A program made the position numbers and the translations under genes. A stretch of 64,000 bases of DNA from Thalassovita mediterranea. Its GTDB lineage: Bacteria; Pseudomonadota; Alphaproteobacteria; Caulobacterales; Hyphomonadaceae. Of the stretch, positions 46,377 through 54,106 are shown piece after piece; within the stretch, counting starts at the first letter, position 1; every line of letters begins with the position of its first letter. The stretch is from contig CP080408.1 of assembly GCA_019448215.1 (NCBI GenBank), positions 124,001 through 188,000 on the forward strand, written 5' to 3'. The notes beneath the pieces were generated by a model, which was not told the origin of the DNA, did not search any database, and saw only the letters and a program-made list of their open reading frames with translations.

Positions 46377-46429
46377 TTATCGATAAACGCTTATACAGCC
46401 AGTTTTGAATTTATCAATAAACGATAAGA
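46377..46429. repeat. Paired TTATCRATAAACG repeats in an intergenic promoter region
   Basis: TTATCGATAAACG (46377-46389) and TTATCAATAAACG (46411-46423) match at 12 of 13 positions, 34 bp apart. TCTTATCG (46375-46382) and CGATAAGA (46422-46429) also form an inverted pair. The segment is AT-rich against a GC-rich background and lies just upstream of the gene that starts at 46357, so it may be a double operator. Confidence 0.5.
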
Positions 46430-46435
46430 GAAATA

Positions 46436-46975
46436 TCAGTTGAATGTCTCGGGACCATCGCCGGGCGGTCGGCCATGGCTATTGGCGCTTGGCTCGCTTG
46501 GCAAACTGCCAACGACAAGCGCGGCCAGCACGCCATTTACGACGTAGGACAGGATGATCAGGGGAAAAAGCAGGTCAACGAGACGGCGGGAGGCTTGCGT
46601 CAGCTGCGCTTCATCTGCTGTCGCCCAGCCTTCCATGACCGCTTCAAGCAGCGCGGTGCCCTCGCTGCCGAGGAACAGACCGCCGAACAGGGCAAACATC
46701 ATCACGAAGACGAAGAACTTCCCGAACCAGACCGCAATGATCCACCAGCCAGTTGTGCCAGCATCGTGGAAGCGTTTGGAGAAGATGCAGATGTTTGCGT
46801 AGACCAGCCCGATGGTGAGCAGCAGGGCGATGATGCCAAGCCCGTTGTCCATCGCCCCCGGCAGCTTGATCTCTATACCGCGCTTGATCACCGCCACGAC
46901 GGTCACAAGCACGACGCCCTGCCAGAAGCGACGCTTCGCGATCCGCCCATTGGGATTGAAAAGAAGGTCTTTCAT
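46436..46975 (-). CDS. DUF805 family membrane protein
   Basis: About 179 aa with four to five hydrophobic helices. The N-terminus MKDLLFNPNGRIAKRRFWQG and the CIFSKRFHDAGTTGWWII block are typical of DUF805, a family of small integral membrane proteins without a known function. The start at 46975 is chosen because the family begins here; further in-frame codons would overlap pccA. It is downstream of pccA on the same strand (37 bases), so a shared transcript is likely. The next gene on this strand is another DUF805-like protein. Confidence 0.87.
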   Translation of the reverse strand: MKDLLFNPNGRIAKRRFWQGVVLVTVVAVIKRGIEIKLPGAMDNGLGIIALLLTIGLVYANICIFSKRFHDAGTTGWWIIAVWFGKFFVFVMMFALFGGLFLGSEGTALLEAVMEGWATADEAQLTQASRRLVDLLFPLIILSYVVNGVLAALVVGSLPSEPSANSHGRPPGDGPETFN

Positions 46976-47012
46976 CGCCTGACGGCAAAGCTCCGGTGTG
47001 AGGACGCTGAGA

Positions 47013-49010
47013 CTACTCGAATTCGACCATGACTTCGTCGGCAGCAACACTGTCGCCAGCGCCGACATTGATCGTCTTCACGGTGCCGGTCGCCTCAGCG
47101 CGAATGATGTTCTGCATCTTCATCGCTTCGACGATACAGACCGCTTCGCCTTCCTCGACCTGCTGGCCAACCTCAACGTCGACCGAGACCACCAGGCCCG
47201 GCATTGGCGAGATGATCAGCTTGGACGTATCCGGCTTCGGCTTTTCAGGCAGGCGCTCCAGCATCTTGGCTGTCAGCGGCGTACAGACCAGCGCCCGCAC
47301 GGCAACGCCGCGGTGGCGCAGCAGATAGCCCTCGGTCTTGTCAGCGAACTTCACGGCGAAAGGTTCACCGTCGATCTTGCCTTCAAGCAGATGCGTGCCC
47401 GGCTTCCATTCGGTTTCCAGGCTGTGCGTCTTGCCGTCGATCGTGATCTTTGCGCTGTCATCGCCAAGTTCGAGCTCAATCGGCTGCTGGTGCTTGTCGA
47501 GGATGACCACCCAGTCCTTGCGCGCAGCGCTTGGCTCGCTCATGCGGCCAGAGATCTTCTCGGCGCGCCGCGCAAAGACGCCGTGCACGTAGGCGGCCGT
47601 GACCGTCAGATAGAGGCGCTGTTTGTCGGTTGGCTCCACGCCGTCAAAGCCATCAGGGAACTCGTCCTTGATATAGGCCGTGGTGATGTCGCCGGACCGA
47701 AAACGCTTCTCATCCATAACGGCGGCCACGAACGGAATGTTGTCCTGAATGCCCTCGATGTGGAAACGATCAAGCGCGGACGCCTGCGTATCGAGCGCGG
47801 TATCGCGGTCCTCGCCGTGGGTCACCAGCTTGGCGATCATCGGATCGTAGAACATGGAGATCTCGTCGCCTTCGCGTACACCAGAGTCCATGCGCACCGT
47901 GCCCTCACCCAGCGGGCCTTCGACCGGCGGGTGGAAGCGGCGGAGACGACCGATGGATGGCAGGAACTTGCGGTACGGGTCTTCAGCGTAGACGCGGCTT
48001 TCAATCGCCCAGCCATTGATCTTGAGATCGTCCTGCTTGATCGCCAGCTTTTCGCCCGACGCCACGCGCAGCATCTGCTCGACAAGGTCGACGCCCGTAA
48101 TCATCTCCGTGACCGGGTGCTCCACCTGCAGGCGGGTGTTCATTTCGAGGAAGTAGAAGCTCTTGTCGGCGCCGGAGGCGACGAACTCGACCGTGCCAGC
48201 GCTGTCATAGTTCACGGCCTTGGCAAGCGCGACGGCCTGTTCGCCCATCTTCTTGCGGGTCGCTTCATCAAGCAGCGGGCTCGGCGCTTCCTCGATGACT
48301 TTCTGGTTGCGACGCTGGATCGAACATTCGCGCTCGAACAGGTAGACGCAATTACCGTGCTTGTCGCCCATGATCTGGATTTCGACGTGGCGCGGCTGTT
48401 CGATGAATTTCTCGATGAAGATCCGGTCGTCGCCGAATGAGGCCTTTGCCTCTGCCTTCACGGCCGGGAAGCCTTCCTGGACTTCCTTGTCATTGTAAGC
48501 GACGCGAATGCCCTTGCCGCCGCCGCCAGCCGATGCCTTGATCATTACCGGATAGCCGATATCGCCAGAGACCTTCACTGCCTCTTCGGTCGACTCGATC
48601 AGGCCCATATGGCCCGGCACAGTGCTCACACCTGCCTCGTCGGCAAGCTTCTTGGAGCTGATCTTGTCGCCCATCGCCTCGATGGCGTGCGGGTTCGGGC
48701 CGATGAAGGCGATGCCTTCTTTCTCAAGCCGCTTTGCAAATTCAGGGTTTTCCGAAAGGAAGCCAAAGCCGGGATGAACCGCTTCAGCGCCGGTCTGCTT
48801 CACCGCATCGACGATCTTGTCCATGACCAGATAGGATTCGGCAGCAGGCGACGGACCGATATGAACCGTCTCATCGGCCATCTCGACCGCCATGGAGCCG
48901 GCATCAGCATCTGAATAGACAACGACCGTTTTGATACCGAGGCGTCGGCAGGTCTTGATCACACGAACAGCGATCTCGCCGCGGTTGGCGATCAGGATTT
49001 TCTCGAACAT
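47013..49010 (-). CDS. pccA: Propionyl-CoA carboxylase biotin-containing alpha subunit
   Basis: A 665-aa fused biotin carboxylase and carrier subunit that converts propionyl-CoA to methylmalonyl-CoA with PccB. ILIANRGEIAVRVIKTCRRLGI, KASAGGGGKGIRVAY, IQRRNQKVIEEAPSP and NTRLQVEHPVTEMITG are ATP-grasp marks; a BT domain (residues about 500-590) precedes the C-terminal biotin motif EAMKMQNII. The AMKMQN context and the BT region favour PccA over MccA. GGGG lies upstream of the ATG. pccB and methylmalonyl-CoA mutase are not in the window. Confidence 0.94.
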   Translation of the reverse strand: MFEKILIANRGEIAVRVIKTCRRLGIKTVVVYSDADAGSMAVEMADETVHIGPSPAAESYLVMDKIVDAVKQTGAEAVHPGFGFLSENPEFAKRLEKEGIAFIGPNPHAIEAMGDKISSKKLADEAGVSTVPGHMGLIESTEEAVKVSGDIGYPVMIKASAGGGGKGIRVAYNDKEVQEGFPAVKAEAKASFGDDRIFIEKFIEQPRHVEIQIMGDKHGNCVYLFERECSIQRRNQKVIEEAPSPLLDEATRKKMGEQAVALAKAVNYDSAGTVEFVASGADKSFYFLEMNTRLQVEHPVTEMITGVDLVEQMLRVASGEKLAIKQDDLKINGWAIESRVYAEDPYRKFLPSIGRLRRFHPPVEGPLGEGTVRMDSGVREGDEISMFYDPMIAKLVTHGEDRDTALDTQASALDRFHIEGIQDNIPFVAAVMDEKRFRSGDITTAYIKDEFPDGFDGVEPTDKQRLYLTVTAAYVHGVFARRAEKISGRMSEPSAARKDWVVILDKHQQPIELELGDDSAKITIDGKTHSLETEWKPGTHLLEGKIDGEPFAVKFADKTEGYLLRHRGVAVRALVCTPLTAKMLERLPEKPKPDTSKLIISPMPGLVVSVDVEVGQQVEEGEAVCIVEAMKMQNIIRAEATGTVKTINVGAGDSVAADEVMVEFE

Positions 49011-49167
49011 GACTGACCCCTGAATCAGCAGTAATTTATAAAAGAAGCCCTGACTTATAGCCCGGCGGCCAGCCTGTCCATGACGTGCCCTTGCGTCATC
49101 TGGCCGGATTAAGCGGTCTGATTGCAGTCCGTCCTGATTATGGGGTCAGTTTGAGAGCCGATAGAGC

Positions 49168-50142
49168 TCAGGCGCTGTCGCGCAAACCGTCTTCTCGCAG
49201 GGCCTCGGATAGCCCACGAACAAAGGCCGGAAGGTCTTCTTTCATCAGGTTGACGAGGCGGCGCTCAGCCGGGGTCACCGACTTGTCCCAGCCAAGGCGC
49301 TTCAGGAACCACTGGTTCTCTTCTTCTGTAATCTTTGCGCCAGATCGCCGCGCCTCGCTGGCCGCATAATAGCGCGCCCGAGCCGCGGACTCCTCACTAT
49401 AGCTGACCCGGTCGAACCATTTGCCGCTGACGAACGCACCGCTCATCCGGCCAAGGAAGCTGCCAACATCGACATCCGTATCACGCAGCCACGCCTCACG
49501 CGTCAGCGCGCATTCTTCAGTCATAGGGTCTGGGTGCGCCGCAGAGACGAGGTGGTTCAGCACGGCCTTGGCGAACACATTCTCCCAGCTTTTGGAATTC
49601 ATCGCGTGACCAATCGCATCATTGATGCGGAACAGGGCATTCGCTTCATGCCGCGAGATGGAGATTGATCCGTCGCCCGCTGGCGCATGCAGGATGCGGC
49701 GCATCCGCTCCGTCATGGCATCGTCGGCAAAGCCTACCTCAATGATCCGGTCTGCGATTGCCTCAAGGCAGTAGTGCGAGAGCCTGATTGGCGCGCCCTC
49801 GGCATAGCGCAGCGTGGACAGCATGAGGTCGATCTCTGCGTCATTTGGCAAATGCCCTTCCCGGTCGATCTGCGCGATCAGCCATCCGGCCTCTTCCTCG
49901 GTGACCCAGCCTGCCGGCTTTTCATGCAGGAGAAGATAGTCCTTCACGATCTCGACAAACCGGTCAGTCCAGTCAGGATCGGGCGCAGGCAGTTTCGAAT
50001 TCAGCCGGAAAAGTGCCTCAGCCTCGTCGCGCGAAACGATGCCGTCGCTGTAGATTGCATTGAGAAGCAGGCGCGCTTCAGACTGGCTCAGCTGTCCAAG
50101 CTTCGCGATCTGCGCGGTGCGCGCTTTCAAATCCTCGGACAT
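49168..50142 (-). CDS. Duplicated helical protein, TerB/EF-hand-like repeats
   Basis: About 324 aa, soluble. Two similar units can be seen. Unit A occurs at about 24-70 (DGIVSRDEAEALFRLN) and again at about 148-199 (DGSISISRHEANALFRIND). Unit B occurs at about 79-112 (VTEEEAGWLIAQID) and at about 270-300 (ITEEENQWFLKRLG). The A-B order is repeated, suggesting an ancient internal duplication. The acidic loops SDGIVS and DGSIS resemble TerB-type metal sites or degenerate EF-hands, but no family can be named with certainty. ATG 50142 has GGTGGA upstream. It lies 95 bases downstream of the BLUF gene on the same strand. Confidence 0.7.
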   Translation of the reverse strand: MSEDLKARTAQIAKLGQLSQSEARLLLNAIYSDGIVSRDEAEALFRLNSKLPAPDPDWTDRFVEIVKDYLLLHEKPAGWVTEEEAGWLIAQIDREGHLPNDAEIDLMLSTLRYAEGAPIRLSHYCLEAIADRIIEVGFADDAMTERMRRILHAPAGDGSISISRHEANALFRINDAIGHAMNSKSWENVFAKAVLNHLVSAAHPDPMTEECALTREAWLRDTDVDVGSFLGRMSGAFVSGKWFDRVSYSEESAARARYYAASEARRSGAKITEEENQWFLKRLGWDKSVTPAERRLVNLMKEDLPAFVRGLSEALREDGLRDSA

Positions 50143-50237
50143 CCTGTTTCCACCCGGGGCCGGTTCTGACAGCCTCAAACCTCGCAGAAACCCCTTTAAA
50201 AGGCGTTATCAAACGCGAAATCCGCCGGGGCGGAGCC

Positions 50238-50648
50238 TCAGCGCATACGGAGGAATTTGGAGAAGAGATAAAGAAGGTCGCGGGGCATGTCGGGGTTGAG
50301 CAGCGCATCAATTGATTCGTCCTGGCGCACGATCATGGTCGAGGAGCCTTCATGGTCGTCGACTCGGTGATAGTTCATGCTCCATTCCGGAAAGGCACGC
50401 TTTTCGACAGGTTCACCAATGATCTGCGCCACGCCGAAGTGGCGGTCATCCTCCAGGATGCGGCCGTAGATTTCGAGGACTTCCTCGCGCTCGCCTTCAA
50501 GAGCCTGCATGAACGAACGGCCATTATGGGCGAGAAACCCAGTCAGATAACGCTCATCGTTATTGGATTGCGACACGTTGAGGATGCTGTCGATATCGTC
50601 ATCCTGAAGGCCATCCACAGCCGTACTGACATAAACCAGCCGATACAT
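50238..50648 (-). CDS. BLUF-domain blue-light photoreceptor
   Basis: 136 aa: a BLUF domain (FAD-binding) with a short C-terminal tail. Every key residue of AppA-type BLUF is in register: Y6, N30, Q48, W89 and M91 correspond to AppA Y21, N45, Q63, W104 and M106. The Tyr-Gln-Met hydrogen-bond switch should therefore work. There is no EAL, cyclase or other output domain, so signalling must go through a partner protein. It is divergent from the AhpD-like/VOC pair, with 285 bases between starts, and upstream of the TerB-like gene. Confidence 0.95.
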   Translation of the reverse strand: MYRLVYVSTAVDGLQDDDIDSILNVSQSNNDERYLTGFLAHNGRSFMQALEGEREEVLEIYGRILEDDRHFGVAQIIGEPVEKRAFPEWSMNYHRVDDHEGSSTMIVRQDESIDALLNPDMPRDLLYLFSKFLRMR

Positions 50649-50768
50649 TCGTGTGTCTCTTTATCCTCTCTCGCGCGGTCACATGCCGCCTCTGAAGCGG
50701 CATTTACAGTCTACCAGACATTGTTGGGCAGGGACGCCCCTCACACCTCGGCAAAGTATCATTTTCTA

Positions 50769-50780
50769 ATCAATATTGAT
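50769..50780. promoter_or_regulatory. Perfect 12-bp palindrome between the BLUF and AhpD-like genes
   Basis: ATCAATATTGAT lies in the middle of the 285-base divergent spacer 50649-50933, where no gene is seen. Its symmetry and AT content in a GC-rich genome suggest a regulator site for one or both directions. Confidence 0.4.
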
Positions 50781-50933
50781 ACCGTCAACTGATCAAGCCT
50801 TGTCCGTTTTCAAGGTTTTGTAGCCGAACGCACCCTAAAAGCCCTCGCTTGACTGCCTTTGGGGAAGCCCGGACAATTTCAGCCTGACAAGAAGAATGAC
50901 ACCGCCACAGGCAGGATGTCAGGGAGGAAAAAT

Positions 50934-51584
50934 GTGCCGAGGTTGAAACAGGCGGGCCGTGAGGCCGGCAACCCCTTCGCGAACCGGATATTCGACCTGC
51001 TGTTCGGCGACCGCGATCCGATCGAAAGCCCCTGCACCGCGACCGGCACACCCGGCAACTGGTGGACCGTCTTCAACATCGTTCCCGATGCCTTCAAGCA
51101 CACGACCGAAGGCTTTCAGTTCTACCGCTCGAAAGAGCGAAAGCTTGACCCGAAACTGCGCGAACTCGGCCAGACACGCGCCGGTTTCACCGTCGGCTCG
51201 CAATTCGTCTTCTCTCAGCACTGCAAGGCGAGCCGCGATGTCGGCCTCACCGAAGCCCAGATCGACGCAATCCCGCACTGGCAGACAGCTGACTGCTACA
51301 GCCCGATAGAGCGCGCCGTCCTAGCCTACACAGATGAGCTGGTCCTCCAGCGCGGCCGCGTCAGCGACGGCACCTTCAATGCCCTCAAACAGGGCCTGTC
51401 GGACGAGGAAATCCTCGAGCTGACCTACACGACCTGCACCTATATGATGCACGCCATCATGAGCCGGGCGCTTCGGCTCGAATATGACGATGTCGAAGAC
51501 CGCATCGTCGAAGTTCCGGCCCCCGGCGGCGACAGCGCCGACGTCATGGCCATGGTCGACACTGATAAAAAAGGGGAAAAGTAG
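50934..51584 (+). CDS. Carboxymuconolactone decarboxylase (AhpD-like) family protein
   Basis: About 216 aa, all-helical CMD/AhpD fold. It contains RAGFTVGSQFVFSQHCKASRDVGLTEAQI, the usual active-site segment with a single Cys and His, plus YTDELVLQRGRVSDGTF and the helix ILELTYTTCTYMMHAIMSRAL. The classical CxxC of AhpD is replaced by C-KAS, so disulfide reductase activity is unlikely. GTG 50934 is set by GGAGG six bases upstream. It is followed two bases later by a VOC dioxygenase-like gene, implying one aromatic or quinone-related pathway. Confidence 0.88.
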   Translation: MPRLKQAGREAGNPFANRIFDLLFGDRDPIESPCTATGTPGNWWTVFNIVPDAFKHTTEGFQFYRSKERKLDPKLRELGQTRAGFTVGSQFVFSQHCKASRDVGLTEAQIDAIPHWQTADCYSPIERAVLAYTDELVLQRGRVSDGTFNALKQGLSDEEILELTYTTCTYMMHAIMSRALRLEYDDVEDRIVEVPAPGGDSADVMAMVDTDKKGEK

Positions 51585-51586
51585 TC

Positions 51587-52117
51587 ATGGCATACCATCA
51601 CCTCGCGCTCGCTGCGAAAGACATGAAGGCGACCCACGATTTCTATGAAGGGATCATGGGCTTTGAGCTTGTGAAGGTTGAGGTCGCGCCCGTGCCATCA
51701 GGCGGCTGGGGCAAGCACTTCTTCTACCGGATGGACGGCGACGATTCCAAATTCATCGCCTTCTGGGAGCTGCACGACACTGAAACCCAGGACAAGCACA
51801 TCCACGACCTGAACAAGGCGGCCAATCTGCCGCCGCTGACCAATCACTATTCCTTCTCAGTCTCTTCCAAGGAAGAGCTGGCGGAATGGAAGGAAAAATG
51901 GCGCAAGGCCGGCCTCCGCGTTTTCGAGATCGACCATAACTGGTGCCACTCCATCTACACGACCGACCCGAACGGCAACGGCGTGGAGTTCTGCCTCACC
52001 ACCGGCACCTTCGATAAGGCCGACCGCGAACGCGCGCTGGCCGCGCTGGACGAAACCGAATTCAAGCCGTCCCCGCCCCCTGCCCTTGTGAAGTTCTGGG
52101 AGCCGGAGCCGGCCTGA
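51587..52117 (+). CDS. VOC (glyoxalase/bleomycin resistance/dioxygenase) family protein
   Basis: 176 aa with the paired beta-alpha-beta-beta-beta units of the vicinal oxygen chelate fold. HHLALAAKDMKATHDFYEGIMGFEL is unit one, with a metal His; the second part contains NHYSFSV and HSIYTTDPNGNGVEFCLTT with the Glu ligand. The C-terminal extension is Pro/Glu-rich. AAAGGGGAAAAG precedes the ATG. It is tightly coupled (two-base gap) with the CMD-family gene upstream. Substrate unknown. Confidence 0.92.
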   Translation: MAYHHLALAAKDMKATHDFYEGIMGFELVKVEVAPVPSGGWGKHFFYRMDGDDSKFIAFWELHDTETQDKHIHDLNKAANLPPLTNHYSFSVSSKEELAEWKEKWRKAGLRVFEIDHNWCHSIYTTDPNGNGVEFCLTTGTFDKADRERALAALDETEFKPSPPPALVKFWEPEPA

Positions 52118-52139
52118 TCTTCAGACCTGATTGGCCGTC

Positions 52140-53147
52140 CTACCTCTCCAGGACAGCGCGCAGCCACGGCCCGTAGCCGGAATTGCCCAGCATGGCGAGT
52201 TGCTGCTGCGCCGACACTTCATTGATCGGGATTTGCGGCTTCGCGGCCGGGTGGACAGGCTTCCTAAGCGGGCGCTGCCCAGCTGGCATCATGATGATCT
52301 CCGCAATCGCGCGCGGCACATCCATCGGGTCAGTCGATCCACCGCCATTGCTCGCCTGCCCCATCCCGGCCGTCAGCTGCGGATAGGCCGCAAGCAGCGA
52401 ATCGCCCGTGCGTTCTTTCAGGGCACCTGAACGGTCTGCTGCGCTCTGCCAGATCTCCGTTGGATAGCCGCCCGGCTGGATGATCGTGATGTCGATCCCC
52501 TTGTCGACCGTCTCATAGGCGAGCTGCTCGCTCAGCGCCTCTAGCGCGAACTTCGTTGGCGAATACTGGCCGAGCCCCGGAATGATCAGGCGGCCAAGCT
52601 GCGAAGTCACATTGAATATCTGGCCGCGCCCGGCTTCGCGCATGGCAGGGAGCGCCGCGCGGATCATGCGCTGTGCACCGAACACGTTCGTGTCGAACAT
52701 CAGCTTTGTTGCCTCAAGGTCCTGAACCTCGATTGGCCCGGACATGGCGATGCCCGCATTGTTGATCAGGATATCGAGCGCGCCGCCCGCCGCGGCTTCA
52801 GCTTCTGCGACGCCCGCCTCGACCTGCTCATCGGAGGTGATGTCGATTTCGATCACCGTAATATCGAGACCTTCATCCTCGGCCAGCGCACGAAGCTCAT
52901 CAGCTTCAGGCCGCGGCAGGTTGCGCATGGTCGCGAACACTTTCGCGCCCAGCCGGGCAAAGTGCTCCGCGCCGAGGCGCCCAAAGCCTGAAGACGTACC
53001 CGTTATCAGGATCGACTTGCCCGCCAGCCCCATCGCGTCGCTGCCAGCTGATTGCGCCGATGCGCCTGAAACCGTGGACGCGGCGAGCGCCGCAGCGCCT
53101 GCCCCGAGAAGGAGTTGGCGGCGGCTGGGGGACATGGAACGGGACAT
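52140..53147 (-). CDS. Short-chain dehydrogenase with twin-arginine leader
   Basis: About 335 aa. The N-terminus MSRSMSPSRRQLLLGAGAAALAAS has an RR motif, a hydrophobic stretch and an Ala-rich cleavage region, as in Tat signals. A classical SDR domain follows: ILITGTSSGFG cofactor loop, INNAG, and the catalytic S/YxxxK as FNVTSQLG and YSPTK. Export of a folded, cofactor-loaded reductase is consistent with Tat. The C-terminus is Pro-rich (RPLRKPVHPAAKPQIP). ATG 53147 has AGAGGTG upstream. Its 3' end meets the VOC gene with 22 bases between. Confidence 0.87.
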   Translation of the reverse strand: MSRSMSPSRRQLLLGAGAAALAASTVSGASAQSAGSDAMGLAGKSILITGTSSGFGRLGAEHFARLGAKVFATMRNLPRPEADELRALAEDEGLDITVIEIDITSDEQVEAGVAEAEAAAGGALDILINNAGIAMSGPIEVQDLEATKLMFDTNVFGAQRMIRAALPAMREAGRGQIFNVTSQLGRLIIPGLGQYSPTKFALEALSEQLAYETVDKGIDITIIQPGGYPTEIWQSAADRSGALKERTGDSLLAAYPQLTAGMGQASNGGGSTDPMDVPRAIAEIIMMPAGQRPLRKPVHPAAKPQIPINEVSAQQQLAMLGNSGYGPWLRAVLER

Positions 53148-53379
53148 CTTGGGGCACCTCTTCGCTCGTTTTGCTGCCCTCAATGTAACCGAGCCAGCGA
53201 GCATGTCGAACGCCCGCCCCTACACGTTTCGGTGACCGCCTATGCGCTCATGAAATAAGTGTCATCACAGCCTTTGGTGAAACCGGTTTGTGCAAAGCGC
53301 GTTCTCAATTTGCGTCATGAGCAAACGCAACGACGCGTTGAACAGAATTACAGACGTGCAATCGCACAAGGAGATGATG

Positions 53380-53988
53380 ATGACGCAAGCCAAAGGATTC
53401 ACTCAAAAGCTGCGCGCCCGCATGGCCGCTGGTGCTTTCATTGCGACATGTGCGCTGGCAATTGCCCCGCTCGCGCAGGCAGCCAACGAAGACCACGACG
53501 CAGCCCTGCTCGTTACCGATACCGCCTCACAAGCCGTGACGGCGCTGGATGACCAGGTCATTTCGGACGACGAAGCAGACCGCGTTCTTTCCAATGTTGA
53601 TATAGACGCTGTCGCCAAGTTCACGCTTGGTAACAAGTGGGCAGACCTCTCGGCCGACGAGCAGTCACGCTATGTCGATGCCTTCAAAGTCTTCGCGCGC
53701 AACCAGATGAAAGAGCATCTGTCCGGGCTCTCCGGGGCGGATGTCGAGGTGACGGACGTCGTCCCGCGCGGCGACAAGGATGCCATCGTCGTGACGCAGG
53801 TTCGCACCGCCGACAATGAGCTGCCTCAGGAAATGAGCTGGCGCGTCGTTGCCAATGGCAGCTGGCATATCGTCGATATTCAGGCTCAGGACATCTGGTT
53901 CGCGATTGAACAGCGCGCACAGTTCGGCGCGATCCTCGACCGCAACAATGGCGACATTGATGCACTGATCAATGAGATTTCGAGCTAG
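53380..53988 (+). CDS. MlaC/Ttg2D-like periplasmic phospholipid-binding protein
   Basis: About 202 aa. A signal peptide ends at AQA (about residue 34); the rest is the PF05494-type fold, with VDIDAVAKFTLGNKWADLSADEQSRYVDAFKVFARNQ and a later QEMSWRVVANGSWHIVDIQAQDIW. MlaC carries phospholipids between outer and inner membranes. Of three successive ATG codons, 53380 is the best placed after AAGGAG (six bases). No mlaE, mlaF or mlaD gene is adjacent, so it is an orphan copy. A hairpin terminator follows. Confidence 0.9.
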   Translation: MTQAKGFTQKLRARMAAGAFIATCALAIAPLAQAANEDHDAALLVTDTASQAVTALDDQVISDDEADRVLSNVDIDAVAKFTLGNKWADLSADEQSRYVDAFKVFARNQMKEHLSGLSGADVEVTDVVPRGDKDAIVVTQVRTADNELPQEMSWRVVANGSWHIVDIQAQDIWFAIEQRAQFGAILDRNNGDIDALINEISS

Positions 53989-54012
53989 GCTTCAAACCTC
54001 TCGCTTATTTTG

Positions 54013-54043
54013 AAAAGCTGGCCTTCGCGCCGGCTTTTCTTTT
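54013..54043 (+). terminator. Terminator of the mlaC-like gene
   Basis: AAAAGCTGGC (54013-54022) pairs with GCCGGCTTTT (54029-54038), with one G-T pair and a six-base loop, followed by CTTTTG. Confidence 0.75.
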
Positions 54044-54054
54044 GCCCCAAACAA

Positions 54055-54081
54055 AAAGGCCCCGAATGGATCGGGGCCTTT
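54055..54081 (-). terminator. Terminator of the M3 peptidase gene
   Basis: AAAGGCCCCGA (54055-54065) pairs perfectly with TCGGGGCCTTT (54071-54081) around ATGGA; on the minus strand a T-run follows it. Confidence 0.88.
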
Positions 54082-54106
54082 CCACTTTTTTGATATGGCA
54101 ACCCGC

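Noticed and set aside
46998..48440. 480-codon frame antisense to pccA
   Set aside because: It is complementary to the biotin carboxylase coding sequence and shows only shadow composition.
49011..49167. Promoter of pccA (TGGACA with TATAAG on the minus strand)
   Set aside because: Spacing is 15 bases and neither element is good; not strong enough to list.
53310..53330. TTGCGT-N9-ACGCAA inverted repeat upstream of the mlaC-like gene
   Set aside because: A six-base arm in a GC-rich intergenic region is easily found by chance and no second element supports it.
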